A DNA stretch of 47,644 nt from UBA2336 sp037443645 (GCA_037443645.1 JBBINY010000019.1:1-47644); one strand, 5' to 3'; shown: positions 9,381 through 18,669, counted from the stretch's first letter. The notes: generated by a model not told the origin, from the letters alone. Made by a program: numbers and translations.

Positions 9381-12167
9381 ATGGAAGCGGTGAAGACAAA
9401 AACAACACTTAATATTCACACCAACGGCAACGGTGCGGAAAAGGTGAAACTTGCGTACATCAACAACAGACCTTTCGAAATTCAGGAAGGCGAGACCGTG
9501 CTTTCATTTGTGCGCAGACATCTTGGCAAAAACCGTGTACCCACCTTATGCGATGCGCCCAACCTTGAGCCGTTCGGATCATGCCGGGTGTGCAGTGTGG
9601 AAATGGCGTTGAAGCCCAATGGCCCCGCCAAAACAGTAGCCTCATGCCACACTCCGCTGATTGAAAATGCCTGCATCTATACCGACACGGAAAAAATTAC
9701 CCGACTTCGTAAAAACATCATTGAACTGGTGCTTACCGATCACCCGCTGGACTGCCTGACCTGCGAGGTAAACAATAATTGCGAGCTGCAAACGGTAGCC
9801 GCACAGGTTGGCGTTCGAACAGTTCGCTATCCGGAAGGTAAAACGCACCTCGACCGCAAGAAAGATTTAAGTCACCCCTACATGACTTCCGATCTCTCCA
9901 AATGCATCAACTGCTTCCGGTGTGTTCGCGCCTGCGATGAAGTGCAGGGCGAAATGGTGCTGAGCATGGCGGGCCGCGGTTTCGACAGTCGCATTATCAA
10001 AAGCTTTGACGATAATTTCCTGAATTCCGATTGTGTGAGCTGCGGTGCGTGTGCACAAGCCTGCCCCACTTCAGCTATTTCCGATGTCTTTGAATCGAAA
10101 AGTATAAACGTTCAGAAAAGAGTAAGAACGGTTTGTACATACTGCGGTGTGGGGTGCAACCTGGAAGTAGCCGTGAATGATGATACCATAAAATCCATTC
10201 AGGCGCCTTACGATGCCGAAGTGAATCAGGGACACACCTGTCTGAAGGGGAGGTTTGCTTTTTCTTTCTACAACCACCCCGAACGATTGCGTACACCGCT
10301 CATTCGTAAGAACGGAGAACTGCAGCCTGCAACCTGGGATGAAGCCTATGATTTCATCGCAGAGAAACTTACCAACATAAAAAATACTTACGGTTCGGAT
10401 TATATCGCGGGTATTTCCTCAGCACGCTGCACCAACGAAGAAAATTACCTGATGCAGAAATTCATTCGCGTAGTTATCGGCACCAACAACATTGACAGCT
10501 GTGCCCGTGTATGCCACTCGCCTACCGCACTGGGCATGCAGCGAAGCTTTGGAACCGGGGCAGCAACCAACTCTATTGATGATCTGAAAGATGCTGATTG
10601 CATTCTTGTTATCGGTGCCAATCCAACAGATGGGCACCCGGTTACAGGCGCCAAGTTCAAGCAGTTTGCAATGAAGGGAAAAACTACTATTGTAATCGAC
10701 CCGCGCAGAACAGAACTTGCACGCTACGCAACGTATCATCTTCCCCTTCGTCCCGGCACCAATGTAGCCATGCTCAACATGATGTTGTACTATATCATCA
10801 CCGAAGGACTGGAAGACAAGCAATTCATCGAATCGCGCACAGAAGGTTATGAAGAGTTCAAAAAGCAAATTTTGAATGTCAGGATTGATGAACTGGAAAA
10901 GATTACCGGAGTTGACCGAAATCTTGTGCGTGAAGCAACGCTTGCCTATGCCAGTGCTAAGGCTGCCATGGCCTTTCACGGGTTAGGTGTTACCGAGCAT
11001 TCTTACGGTACGTATGCCATCATGCTCATTACCGATCTGGCCATGATCACCGGCAACATCGGTCGCAGAGGTGTTGGAGTTAATCCGTTACGCGGCCAGA
11101 ATAATGTGCAAGGCGCAGCCGATATGGGTTGTCAGCCGCACCAGGGTGCGGGATATTTTGATGTTACCAATGATGAGTATCATAAAATGTATGAAAATTT
11201 CTATGGTGTAAATCTCCCTAAACACATTGGTTACAAAATACCGCAGATGTATACCGCTTCACTCGACAATAAACTGAAAGCGTTGTGGCTGATGGGCGAA
11301 GATTTGGTGCAAACTGATCCCAACACAAACAAAGTGACGGCCGCGTTAAAGAATCTTAATTTATTGGTTGTGCAGGAACTGTTCATGACCGAGACCGCCA
11401 AGATTGCTACGGTCGTGCTGCCGGGCGCATCGTTCCTCGAAAAAAGCGGAACATTTACCAATGGCGAGCGGAGAATTCAACGCGTAAACAAAGTGGTTGA
11501 ACCGATAAAGGGCACTAAGTCTGACGGACAAATTGTAGTAGATATTATGAACCGCATGGGACATGCTCAGCCCGATTATGATCCGGATTGGGTATTAACT
11601 GAAATTGCACAAATCGTTCCGTTCTTCAAAGGTGTGAAGTGGGGTGAGTTGGGCGAAAATGGAAAACAATGGCCGGTGAAAGAAGATGGCACCGATACAA
11701 AAATCCTTCACACCGAAACGTTTAAGCGCGGCAAGGGTAAGTTTCATTATTTTGATTTTCAGGAAAGTCAGGAGATCATCAACAACGGCAAGGAATATCC
11801 CTACATCATTACCACCAACCGAGAACTGGAGCACTACAATGCCGGCACCATGACGCGCAGGACTAAAAATGTAGAGTTGTTAACCGAAGATGTGCTGCTG
11901 ATTAATCCGGCCGATGCCGAAAAACATTTCATCAAAGAGGGCGATATGGTCTGTGTGGAATCCGCGCGGGGAAAGGTGGACTTAAAAGCACGCATTACCG
12001 ATGAAGTAAAACCCGGCATACTCAGCTCAACGTTTCACTTCCCGGAGATTGGCCTGAATATTATCGGATCAGATGAGCACGACAGCGAAGCCATGTGCCC
12101 GGAATACAAAGTGATAGCCGTGAACATCCGCAAGAGCAAAGGCATGCGAAAAACTATCCCGGCATAA
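9381..12167 (+). CDS. fdhF: Formate dehydrogenase molybdenum/Fe-S alpha subunit (Cys type)
   Basis: A 928-residue catalytic subunit oxidising formate to CO2 at a bis-molybdopterin-guanine-dinucleotide Mo (or W) centre. In order: a NuoG-like 2Fe-2S domain (Cys57, 68, 71, 89), an HxxxCxxC...C cluster (His121, Cys125, 128, 134), two 4Fe-4S ferredoxin motifs (Cys175-185 and Cys218-228), the enzyme-core 4Fe-4S site (Cys252, 255, 259, 287), the molybdopterin core, and a C-terminal dinucleotide-binding domain. The active-site motif ARVCHSP (Cys378-His379) has cysteine where E. coli FdhF has selenocysteine. PLRGQNNVQGAADMG is also diagnostic. No signal peptide or membrane subunit is present, so with the NuoEF-like partner it should be cytoplasmic and NAD-linked. 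The fdhD gene needed for its activation lies about 5.5 kb away. Confidence 0.92.
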   Translation: MEAVKTKTTLNIHTNGNGAEKVKLAYINNRPFEIQEGETVLSFVRRHLGKNRVPTLCDAPNLEPFGSCRVCSVEMALKPNGPAKTVASCHTPLIENACIYTDTEKITRLRKNIIELVLTDHPLDCLTCEVNNNCELQTVAAQVGVRTVRYPEGKTHLDRKKDLSHPYMTSDLSKCINCFRCVRACDEVQGEMVLSMAGRGFDSRIIKSFDDNFLNSDCVSCGACAQACPTSAISDVFESKSINVQKRVRTVCTYCGVGCNLEVAVNDDTIKSIQAPYDAEVNQGHTCLKGRFAFSFYNHPERLRTPLIRKNGELQPATWDEAYDFIAEKLTNIKNTYGSDYIAGISSARCTNEENYLMQKFIRVVIGTNNIDSCARVCHSPTALGMQRSFGTGAATNSIDDLKDADCILVIGANPTDGHPVTGAKFKQFAMKGKTTIVIDPRRTELARYATYHLPLRPGTNVAMLNMMLYYIITEGLEDKQFIESRTEGYEEFKKQILNVRIDELEKITGVDRNLVREATLAYASAKAAMAFHGLGVTEHSYGTYAIMLITDLAMITGNIGRRGVGVNPLRGQNNVQGAADMGCQPHQGAGYFDVTNDEYHKMYENFYGVNLPKHIGYKIPQMYTASLDNKLKALWLMGEDLVQTDPNTNKVTAALKNLNLLVVQELFMTETAKIATVVLPGASFLEKSGTFTNGERRIQRVNKVVEPIKGTKSDGQIVVDIMNRMGHAQPDYDPDWVLTEIAQIVPFFKGVKWGELGENGKQWPVKEDGTDTKILHTETFKRGKGKFHYFDFQESQEIINNGKEYPYIITTNRELEHYNAGTMTRRTKNVELLTEDVLLINPADAEKHFIKEGDMVCVESARGKVDLKARITDEVKPGILSSTFHFPEIGLNIIGSDEHDSEAMCPEYKVIAVNIRKSKGMRKTIPA

Positions 12168-12172
12168 TACGT

Positions 12173-12415
12173 TAACCACAAGGGCACAACTTTGCTCTAA
12201 GGCACAACGTTTAGCCGATGGCCATCTCAAAATACCTATGGCGTCATTGCGAACCTGCCTTAGGCGGACGGGCGGCAGTGAAGCAATCCCAAGAAAACCG
12301 CCAACTATATATGGGATCGCCACGCTTTGCTCGCGATGACGACCCCTTATGATTTTGTGATGGCCTCTACGTTTCTTATGATCTTTGCTCTTTCTTCATG
12401 TACTTTGTGGTCTAA
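12173..12415. repeat. Outer inverted repeat (ACCACAA type) enclosing MITE-like copy 1
   Basis: The left flank (12173-12210) reads TAACCACAAGGGCACAAC and continues with TTTGCTCTAAGGCACAAC. The right flank (12380-12412) has as reverse complement GACCACAAAGTACATGAA followed by GAAAGAGCAAAG. The two flanks are therefore imperfect inverted copies of one A/C-rich repeat. The MITE-like element sits between them. I have seen similar ACCACAAAG repeats in Bacteroidetes intergenic DNA, but that is recollection. No gene is seen in 12168-12427. Confidence 0.45.
12220..12367. repeat. MITE-like palindromic element, copy 1 (divergent)
   Basis: This is the most diverged of three ~147-bp copies. It shows GGCCATCTCAAAAT at the left end and ATTTTGTGATGGCCTC at the right end, inner arms CGTCATTGCGAAC and CTCGCGATGACG, and the core GTGAAGCAATCCC...GGGATCGCCACGCTTTGC. 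Compared with copies 2 and 3 the outer ends carry mismatches. It lies between the formate dehydrogenase and the serine hydrolase gene. Confidence 0.75.
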
Positions 12416-12427
12416 CTCATCCATTCT

Positions 12428-13819
12428 ATGCGAAAGATAATTCTCCGCTCGGTGCTCATCCTTTTTCTGGCTGCATTAAGCTATGGTATATATTATGCCT
12501 GGATTGCTTTCCCCATCATAACCGGATATGGAGCGAAAATTCTCTGCTCCTGCACCATGCTGGCCGGGCGCACCCAAAACGATGTTATTGCCAACGAGCT
12601 CGGATCCGGACTTCTCAAGTTGGGCTCCTACCACACCAATTACCAGGATTCTACCGCTTCGGCCAGTGTTTTTGGCGTGGCTACCCGAAAAGCAATTTAC
12701 CGCAAAGGTCTCGGATGCACCCTGGTGAATGGCCTGACAGAGAGCGAACTGCGTGCGCAAGTCTGGAGTATAGCAAAACTTCCTACGCTTGATGCCGATA
12801 CGATTCCATGGCCGATGGGTAACCTCCTGCCCGATTCAAATACCTATACGGAATACGATATGGGGCTCCTTCATAAAACAATTGATGAGGCCTTTAGCGA
12901 ACCGGGGGCAGAAAACAACAGGCGCACCCGCGCTCTGATTGTAGTGCATAATGAAAATATTATTGTTGAGCGATATGCCGATGGGTTTGATAGGACTACC
13001 CGGCAAATGGGGTGGTCTATGACCAAAATCCTTACCAATGCCATCTTCGGTGCGTTGGTGCGTGACGAAAAAATCTCTCTCAATGATCCGGCACCCATCA
13101 AAACCTGGCAGCAAGACGGCCGGCAAGCCATCACTATCCATAACCTGATGCAGGCCAGCAGCGGCCTTGAATGGCAGGAAATTTACAGTGGTCCAAGCCC
13201 GGCAACCGATATGCTTTTTAAAAAGAGGGATGCAGGTATTTATGCGGCCACATTTCCACTTGCCAATACCCCGGGTGAGGAATTTTATTATTCAAGCGGA
13301 ACAACCAATATCCTTTCGCGTATCGCCAGGCAATTGATTGGTGATGAGGCTTACCCCGCCTACCCGTATAGTACGGTATTTCATAAAATCGGAATGCATT
13401 CACTCGTGATTGAGCCGGACCCGGGCGGAACATTAGTCGGTTCTTCATTCTCTTATGCCAACGCCCGCGATTGGGCCCGGTTTGGATTATTGTTTCTGAA
13501 TGACGGGTACTGGAAAGGCAACAGAATTCTTCCGGAAGGATGGGTCGAGTATTCAACAACTCCGGCTAAAGCGGCCAAGCGTGGTGAATACGGTGCACAG
13601 TTCTGGCTTAATGCAGGCAACTCTGCTGACAACGTTCCACCAGACTTCCCGGATGTTCCGGAAGACATGTTTTATTGCTCGGGGTATGAAGATCAATATG
13701 TCTTCATCGTCCCGTCAAAAAACCTTGTCGTGGTACGATTGGGCCTGACCACAACCAAAGAAGCAGAGATTAATTACAATAATTTGTTGCGGGATATAAT
13801 TTCATCATTACCGCACTGA
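12428..13819 (+). CDS. Serine hydrolase, beta-lactamase/penicillin-binding-protein fold
   Basis: A 463-residue hydrolase with an N-terminal membrane anchor or uncleaved signal (residues 5-27), then the conserved opening FPIITGYGAKILCSC seen in a Bacteroidetes subgroup, and a class C beta-lactamase-like domain from about residue 145. The nucleophile motif SxxK is Ser197-Met-Thr-Lys200 (GWSMTK) and the second catalytic motif is probably Tyr288-Ser-Ser (FYYSSGTTN). The family includes esterases, DD-peptidases and 6-aminohexanoate-dimer hydrolases, so the substrate is unknown. The fold would lie in the periplasm. It stands alone on the plus strand, convergent with the DUF885-like gene (46 bp between stops). 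Confidence 0.85.
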   Translation: MRKIILRSVLILFLAALSYGIYYAWIAFPIITGYGAKILCSCTMLAGRTQNDVIANELGSGLLKLGSYHTNYQDSTASASVFGVATRKAIYRKGLGCTLVNGLTESELRAQVWSIAKLPTLDADTIPWPMGNLLPDSNTYTEYDMGLLHKTIDEAFSEPGAENNRRTRALIVVHNENIIVERYADGFDRTTRQMGWSMTKILTNAIFGALVRDEKISLNDPAPIKTWQQDGRQAITIHNLMQASSGLEWQEIYSGPSPATDMLFKKRDAGIYAATFPLANTPGEEFYYSSGTTNILSRIARQLIGDEAYPAYPYSTVFHKIGMHSLVIEPDPGGTLVGSSFSYANARDWARFGLLFLNDGYWKGNRILPEGWVEYSTTPAKAAKRGEYGAQFWLNAGNSADNVPPDFPDVPEDMFYCSGYEDQYVFIVPSKNLVVVRLGLTTTKEAEINYNNLLRDIISSLPH

Positions 13820-13865
13820 GTAAATTCCTTTCTTTTCGTTTGGTTCAGTGACAAAAAACACTCCG

Positions 13866-15531
13866 TCACTGAATGGCGCTCCTCAGCAAGGACTTATCAC
13901 CTGTCATCTCCCAATGCATGAGAGATGTAGGGATGCAACCAATTGCGTTGAGCCGGTCAAAAAATTCCTTTACCCGGAAAGGCTCGCGTTGTGCTTCCTT
14001 CTTCCTCGCAAATTCTGCCAGCGCCTCCTCCAGCAGGTACTTACCGGTGATNNNNNNNNNNGTAGCTGGTGCCATATCCGGGTTGGCGCAGGTACAAATG
14101 TTGTTCGAAGATCAGGAGTTCCTTTTCCGTTTTCATCCACCCCCGCGGGGTGTACTCCGAGTGCACTTTGCCGGCTTCTTCCATGGTCATTTCGTTGGCA
14201 TGAGCATACAATGAACCTAACCCCCGGGCAGCCCGCTGCGCGATCATGATGTATACAATTTCCCTGACACGCGGATCATCAGTATACAATCCGGCCTGCA
14301 TAAACATTTCCTCTACGGCCGTAGCCGTGCCTTCATTGCGCGAATCAAAAATATTATAGAGTAAAGGGATCCTGCGAATTTCACTGGTGTGTGGTTCATT
14401 ATCCATGCGTGCCAGCTCAAACCAATGGTAAAAATGCGAGTACAGCGGCCGTGGATCAATATGCATACCGATCACAAAAAAGTTTCGCTTTTCAGCCGGC
14501 ACAAACTGACCAAGATGTTCATGCAAGGCTGGCTCAAAATAATCCTTAACGCTTACGATCTCATCCTGCTCCAAAAATTTCAACAAACTTTTGGCTGATC
14601 GTTCTGCCAGGGCAGTGAATGCTTCCGGAGTATCGGCTGCTTTTAATTCAGGCAGGTTCCGGTTATTGTGTTCCTCCAATTTTAAGGCTGTCCAGGCTCG
14701 GGCCAGTTCACGCTTCAATACCATCACTTCATCATCCCAGGTAAGCGGAACCAGATGCACGTTGCGCTGATACCAACTGTAATTGTCCTTGCCAATACCG
14801 GAAGGACCGGTTTTGGACGCAGATTCTTTTTCCAACCAGGTGGCCAGATCGGCAGTGGACCGTATGGCCTCTTCAATTACCGTAACCAAGTCACTATGGT
14901 GCCGCACTTCCGGAAACTCCAGTAAACGGGTAAGATCAGCTTGTTGTGTTCTAATGTCGCGGATACCGGCTATCCATAAATCCCTGGCGCTACCTGTGAG
15001 GTTGACTTTCGCCTGGTTGTTAAGCGGTACAATACCATTCAACTCACTTATCAATTTCTCCTTGCTTTCCGCTGTCAACGGGAAGGTGTACTTCCACAGT
15101 TCAATAATTGCTGAATGTGTGGGGCCTTCATGCGCTGGAACATCGCTGCGCTCCATCCATAAGGTTTTATAAAAAGCGGGGTCACGCTCCCACGGCCGAA
15201 GCACACGATGATCAAAATCAAGCCCGTTCATCTCGGCAAACATCAGATACCAATCAACCTGGTGCTTTACCGGCCAGCCGGTGGTATCAAAAGCATACAA
15301 CTTCTTTTGCCAGGTTTTCAGTTCACCATGCTGCTTCTTCATGGCCTGTACGGAATAATCCGGGACGCCATTTACCAAAGCAGGCTTTTGAAATTTTCGC
15401 CACTCATGAAAAAAAGTGACCAGCTGATCATAGGTCTTTAGTGTTTCCTGAGGACCGTTTACGGGTGATGTGCATTGTGTGACCGCAATAAGCAACACAA
15501 CAAAGGCAATCGGGCTGAATAACCTCTTCAT
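13866..15531 (-). CDS. DUF885-like lipoprotein, interrupted by an assembly gap
   Basis: One gene broken by the 10-N gap at 14052-14061. From the ATG at 15531 the frame gives about 490 residues ending in LYLRQPGYGTSY at the gap. On the other side a frame shifted by one continues ITGKYLLEEALAEF to a stop at 13866, as expected for the DUF885 C-terminus (PGYxxSYxxGK). The true length is about 550 residues. It begins with a lipoprotein-like signal ending at Cys20, though Gln at -1 is unusual for a lipobox. DUF885 landmarks visible are SRNEGTATAVEEMF and RxxRGLGSLYAH. The HExxPGH zinc motif of active members is not seen; the matching place reads YSHFYHWFELARM. It is last in the fdhD operon, 12 bp after the DDAH-like gene. 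Confidence 0.78.
14052..14061. other. Assembly gap (10 N)
   Basis: Run of ten N. The coding frame of the DUF885-like gene is out of register by one across it, so the real gap length differs from ten and the N count is nominal. Confidence 0.99.
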
Positions 15532-15543
15532 AATACAATGGAA

Positions 15544-16425
15544 TTAAATTTCACGAAGCAGCGGTCTTGTTAAGCACGTGGGCCCACCCCCACCCTTCAC
15601 ACTGATTTCATTTCCCTCATATTCGTATACGGTGCAACCCGCTTCAACAAGCCGCTGGCGGGTTAACGGGTTGCCCGAAACCATAATACACTCCCGGGGT
15701 GCAATGGCCAGCACATTGCATGCCATGGAATCCCACTCGGAGTCTGGCACTTCCACCAACCGGTATCCCCGGTCGAGTAACATGTTTCGAAACGAGATCG
15801 GCATCAATGGAGAATAAATAACAGCCAGGTCCTTATCTACAGGACTGAACACCGACATCAGGTGAAACACATCGGAAGGGCCTTTGTAATGCGGCATCTC
15901 AGTTGCTACAACGGATACTCCGTTCGGTTCGAGCATTCCTTTCAATTGCCGGATACCTTCTTCATTTGACCGATACGTGTGCCCCACGGCCAGCGTGGCT
16001 TTGTCTAGCCATGCCACGTCACCGCCTTCCAGTTTTCCGGGGAATTGGATAGCGCCAAGCACAGAAATGTGCTGCTTTCTGAATTCCCGTTCTTCGGCAG
16101 CCGGCTCATTTTTACGGGCAACCTTACCCATGTTGCAAATGACCATACCAAAATCGGTGGCAACGGATGCATCGCGGCAATAAATTGAATCCATCGTCAC
16201 GGAGTCATCAACCGGGAGGAAGTGAAGAGCGGCTCCTGAAGCTTGAATCAGTTTTTCAAAGCGCTGGTACTCGTTAATTGCTTTGTTCAGGTCGGGCTTT
16301 GCAAGAAAGTTAAGTTCCTTCCATTGCCTGTCAACCTGTTGCTCGCTGACAAAAGCCTGTTCCGGTCGTTTCAGAAACACCGACCTTAATTTGCCGTACT
16401 CAGAATGGTGCGTTACGCGGGTCAT
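15544..16425 (-). CDS. DDAH/arginine deiminase-like amidino hydrolase
   Basis: A 293-residue member of the guanidino-modifying superfamily, which converts arginine or N-omega-methylated arginines to citrulline through a covalent Cys intermediate. Key residues are visible: YCRDAS (Arg84-Asp85) for guanidinium binding, LEGGDV (Glu133, Asp136), the catalytic histidine in DVFHLMSV (His188) and the nucleophile in GGGPTCLTRPL (Cys284). The short length and the single-domain pattern fit dimethylarginine dimethylaminohydrolase better than the ~410-residue arginine deiminases. It starts 4 bp after the stop of the AdiC-like permease and is followed by the DUF885-like gene after 12 bp, so it is certainly co-transcribed. 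Substrate (arginine, methylarginine or another guanidino compound) cannot be decided from sequence. Confidence 0.85.
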   Translation of the reverse strand: MTRVTHHSEYGKLRSVFLKRPEQAFVSEQQVDRQWKELNFLAKPDLNKAINEYQRFEKLIQASGAALHFLPVDDSVTMDSIYCRDASVATDFGMVICNMGKVARKNEPAAEEREFRKQHISVLGAIQFPGKLEGGDVAWLDKATLAVGHTYRSNEEGIRQLKGMLEPNGVSVVATEMPHYKGPSDVFHLMSVFSPVDKDLAVIYSPLMPISFRNMLLDRGYRLVEVPDSEWDSMACNVLAIAPRECIMVSGNPLTRQRLVEAGCTVYEYEGNEISVKGGGGPTCLTRPLLREI

Positions 16426-16429
16426 TCGA

Positions 16430-17731
16430 TTAGTTTCTTTTCATCAACATGCGGGTATAAAACGGAAGTCCGGCCATCAGCAGAATAAATCCCCAATACA
16501 CTGTTTCTTCGCCTGAGCCGATAACCGCCCACATCGAATACACAAAAGCCAGCAGGGCAATGAAGTAGCGCGTACTGTTTTGTTTTGTTATTCCGTGTAA
16601 CCGGTTTTCCAGGATCACAAAGGAAACTGTTGAAAACAGAAAAGCGACCAGGGAAGTTAACGTTGAGAGCAAGATGATAAACTTATACGTGTCGGCCAGA
16701 CTCCGGCTGAAGTTCATGCTCATCATAACCGATACAAGCACGCTGGAAACAATGAGGCCCACTACGGGCGTATTGTTCTTATTCTCGATGGCAAACAGTC
16801 TCGGAAATAGCCGGTCGCGGGCCGCAGCAAACGGCATTTGTCCCTGAATCAGTATCCATCCGTTGAGCGCTCCAAAGGTGGAGATTACGGCACCCCCCGC
16901 TACCAGGTATCGTCCGCTTTCTCCAAATACCGAAGCGGCTGCATCGGCAAAGGGCGCAGATGAGGCATGCAGGGAGGCCGGTGGTATTAAGCCCATAACA
17001 GCCACCGTGCTGGCGATGTAGATGACGGTAGTGAGCAATGTGCCAATGATGGTTGCCTTTGAAATGGTGGTTTCCGGGTTCTTCACGCTTTCGGATGGTA
17101 TGGTGGCACATTCAAGGCCAAGGAAGGCAAACAGGGTAAGCGTGGTTACGCTGGTGATGGCCGAAAGGTCAGACTGTGTGCTTACGTTAAATGGGAAAAA
17201 ATTATCCGTATTAAGGAAAATAATACCGGCAATCGTTATGACCACCAGCGGGGCAAGTTTTAAAATGGTTGTCACCACCTGCACGATGCCTGCAGCCTTC
17301 ACGCCACGTGCATTAATGTACGTCAGCAGCCAGATGGCCGATAGCCCGGTGATGACCGCAAGAGGCGGATTAGCATCAAGATGGGGAATAAATGCGCTCA
17401 GGTAACTTACAAACGCAACGGCAATTGCTGCATTGGTACACCAAACCGAAATCCAATACCCCCATGCTACCAGGAATGCCGCAAAAGGGCCAAGCCCATC
17501 GCGGGTATAGGCATACGGCCCACCGGTAGCCTGCGGATTTATTTTGCTAAGCCAACTGAATACCAAAGCCAGGCACATGGCACCCGCGCCCGACAGCAAC
17601 CAGCCGATAATACTGATGCCACCATAAATGCCCAATGTTGCCGGCAACATGAACAAGGCAGATGCAATCATATTGCCCATCACCAGCGAAATGCTGGTCC
17701 ACAACCCGATTTGTTTTGGTGGCCTGGTCAT
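16430..17731 (-). CDS. APC-family amino acid permease, AdiC-like
   Basis: A 433-residue, 12-helix APC transporter that resembles the arginine/agmatine exchanger AdiC along its length, for example GGxYAYxRxxxGPF in TM3 and SMWAVIGSGEETVYWGF in the last helices. From memory of AdiC, Glu208 (here GLECA), Trp293 (GWILIQGQ) and Ser26 are kept, but Trp202 is Phe and the TM1 GSG motif reads ASA (NMIASALFMLP). It may therefore carry a different cationic or neutral amino acid. Its ATG overlaps the fdhD stop by 4 bp (ATGA), and the DDAH-like gene follows after 4 bp. An exchange role, importing a guanidino substrate and exporting citrulline or ornithine, is inferred from this pairing. Confidence 0.85.
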   Translation of the reverse strand: MTRPPKQIGLWTSISLVMGNMIASALFMLPATLGIYGGISIIGWLLSGAGAMCLALVFSWLSKINPQATGGPYAYTRDGLGPFAAFLVAWGYWISVWCTNAAIAVAFVSYLSAFIPHLDANPPLAVITGLSAIWLLTYINARGVKAAGIVQVVTTILKLAPLVVITIAGIIFLNTDNFFPFNVSTQSDLSAITSVTTLTLFAFLGLECATIPSESVKNPETTISKATIIGTLLTTVIYIASTVAVMGLIPPASLHASSAPFADAAASVFGESGRYLVAGGAVISTFGALNGWILIQGQMPFAAARDRLFPRLFAIENKNNTPVVGLIVSSVLVSVMMSMNFSRSLADTYKFIILLSTLTSLVAFLFSTVSFVILENRLHGITKQNSTRYFIALLAFVYSMWAVIGSGEETVYWGFILLMAGLPFYTRMLMKRN

Positions 17732-18561
17732 GATATCCGTTCAGCTCCTGAATATATATTAAACCGGTTGTCGCGGACAAAGCCGATCAGCGTGACCCCG
17801 CAATCCAAAGCAAGTTGCACCGCAAGACTGGAGGGTGCTCCCACTGCAACCATCAGTGGAATACCTGCCATGGCCGCTTTTTGAACGAGCTCAAAGCTGG
17901 CCCGACCGCTTACCAGCACCATAAGGTTTGTTAATGGTAGTTTACCCATAACCAACATGGCTCCGATTACTTTATCCAATGCGTTGTGTCTGCCCACATC
18001 CTCACGAAGTAACTCCAGCTTGCCGGCATGGTTAAATAGCCCCGAAGCATGAAGTCCGCCTGTATGCTCAAAAACCTGCTGAGCTTTCCGGAGGGTTTCA
18101 GGCAACTTATAAATTATTTCTGATTGGATCGTCCAGGTAACAGGAATTACCGCACAGGATTGAGCCACCGCTTCAATGGACGACTTCCCGCAAACTCCAC
18201 AACTGGACGTGGTGTAAAAATTTCGTTGAAGTTTTTGCCAATCAATGGCAACATCGGGCTTCAGTTCAACACGGACAATATTTTCCTTTTCTTCCTGCCG
18301 GCCGGCATCTTCGCAATACTTGATGCTTTCTACCTGATCGTAACTCCCGATTACTCCTTCCGTGAACAGGAAACCCAGCGCCAACTCAAAGTCATGACCC
18401 GGGGTACGCATGGTTACCGAGAGACTGCGCTGCTCACGGTTGCCGGTTGGGCCGTAACCAAGCCGGATTTCGAGGGGTTCCTCAACAACCACCAGATCGG
18501 TCTTTTCCGTTATACCGGAGGCCTCGTGTTTAACGATCTTAAGGTGATTAACCAAACTCAT
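17728..18561 (-). CDS. fdhD: Formate dehydrogenase accessory sulfurtransferase FdhD
   Basis: A 277-residue FdhD/NarQ family protein, which transfers sulfur from a cysteine desulfurase to the molybdopterin cofactor of formate dehydrogenase. Typical segments are present: MRTPGHDFELALGFLFTEGVI, the essential CxxC loop TTSSCGVCGKSSIE (Cys121, Cys124), the FxxTGGLHAxGLF motif, LREDVGRHNALDKVIG, SGRASFELVQKAAMAGIP and a C-terminal GFVRDNRFNIY. It is the first gene of the operon and overlaps the permease start by 4 bp. It presumably serves the formate dehydrogenase at 7718-12167; no other molybdoenzyme is in the window. Why it is tied to arginine-type genes is unclear. Confidence 0.95.
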   Translation of the reverse strand: MSLVNHLKIVKHEASGITEKTDLVVVEEPLEIRLGYGPTGNREQRSLSVTMRTPGHDFELALGFLFTEGVIGSYDQVESIKYCEDAGRQEEKENIVRVELKPDVAIDWQKLQRNFYTTSSCGVCGKSSIEAVAQSCAVIPVTWTIQSEIIYKLPETLRKAQQVFEHTGGLHASGLFNHAGKLELLREDVGRHNALDKVIGAMLVMGKLPLTNLMVLVSGRASFELVQKAAMAGIPLMVAVGAPSSLAVQLALDCGVTLIGFVRDNRFNIYSGAERIS

Positions 18562-18669
18562 GGCAAAGTTGCACTAGTTAGTAATTTATTGAATTTGTTA
18601 TGAAAATTAAGAAAACAACTCCTGAAACAAGATTCAGCGAAAAAGAAGCGTACTTCCTGAAACTTTCCA

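Noticed and set aside
10419..10979. Long open frame (186 codons) antisense to the formate dehydrogenase alpha subunit
   Set aside because: It mirrors the codon pattern of a well-supported gene, has no family resemblance and no translation signals.
13848..14249. Plus-strand open frames running through the N-gap
   Set aside because: They exist only because N codons are read as sense; the minus-strand DUF885-like gene explains both sides.
18564..18571. CAACTTTG immediately before the fdhD ATG as a -7 promoter box
   Set aside because: It would place the transcript start inside the start codon and there is no -33 box; probably chance.
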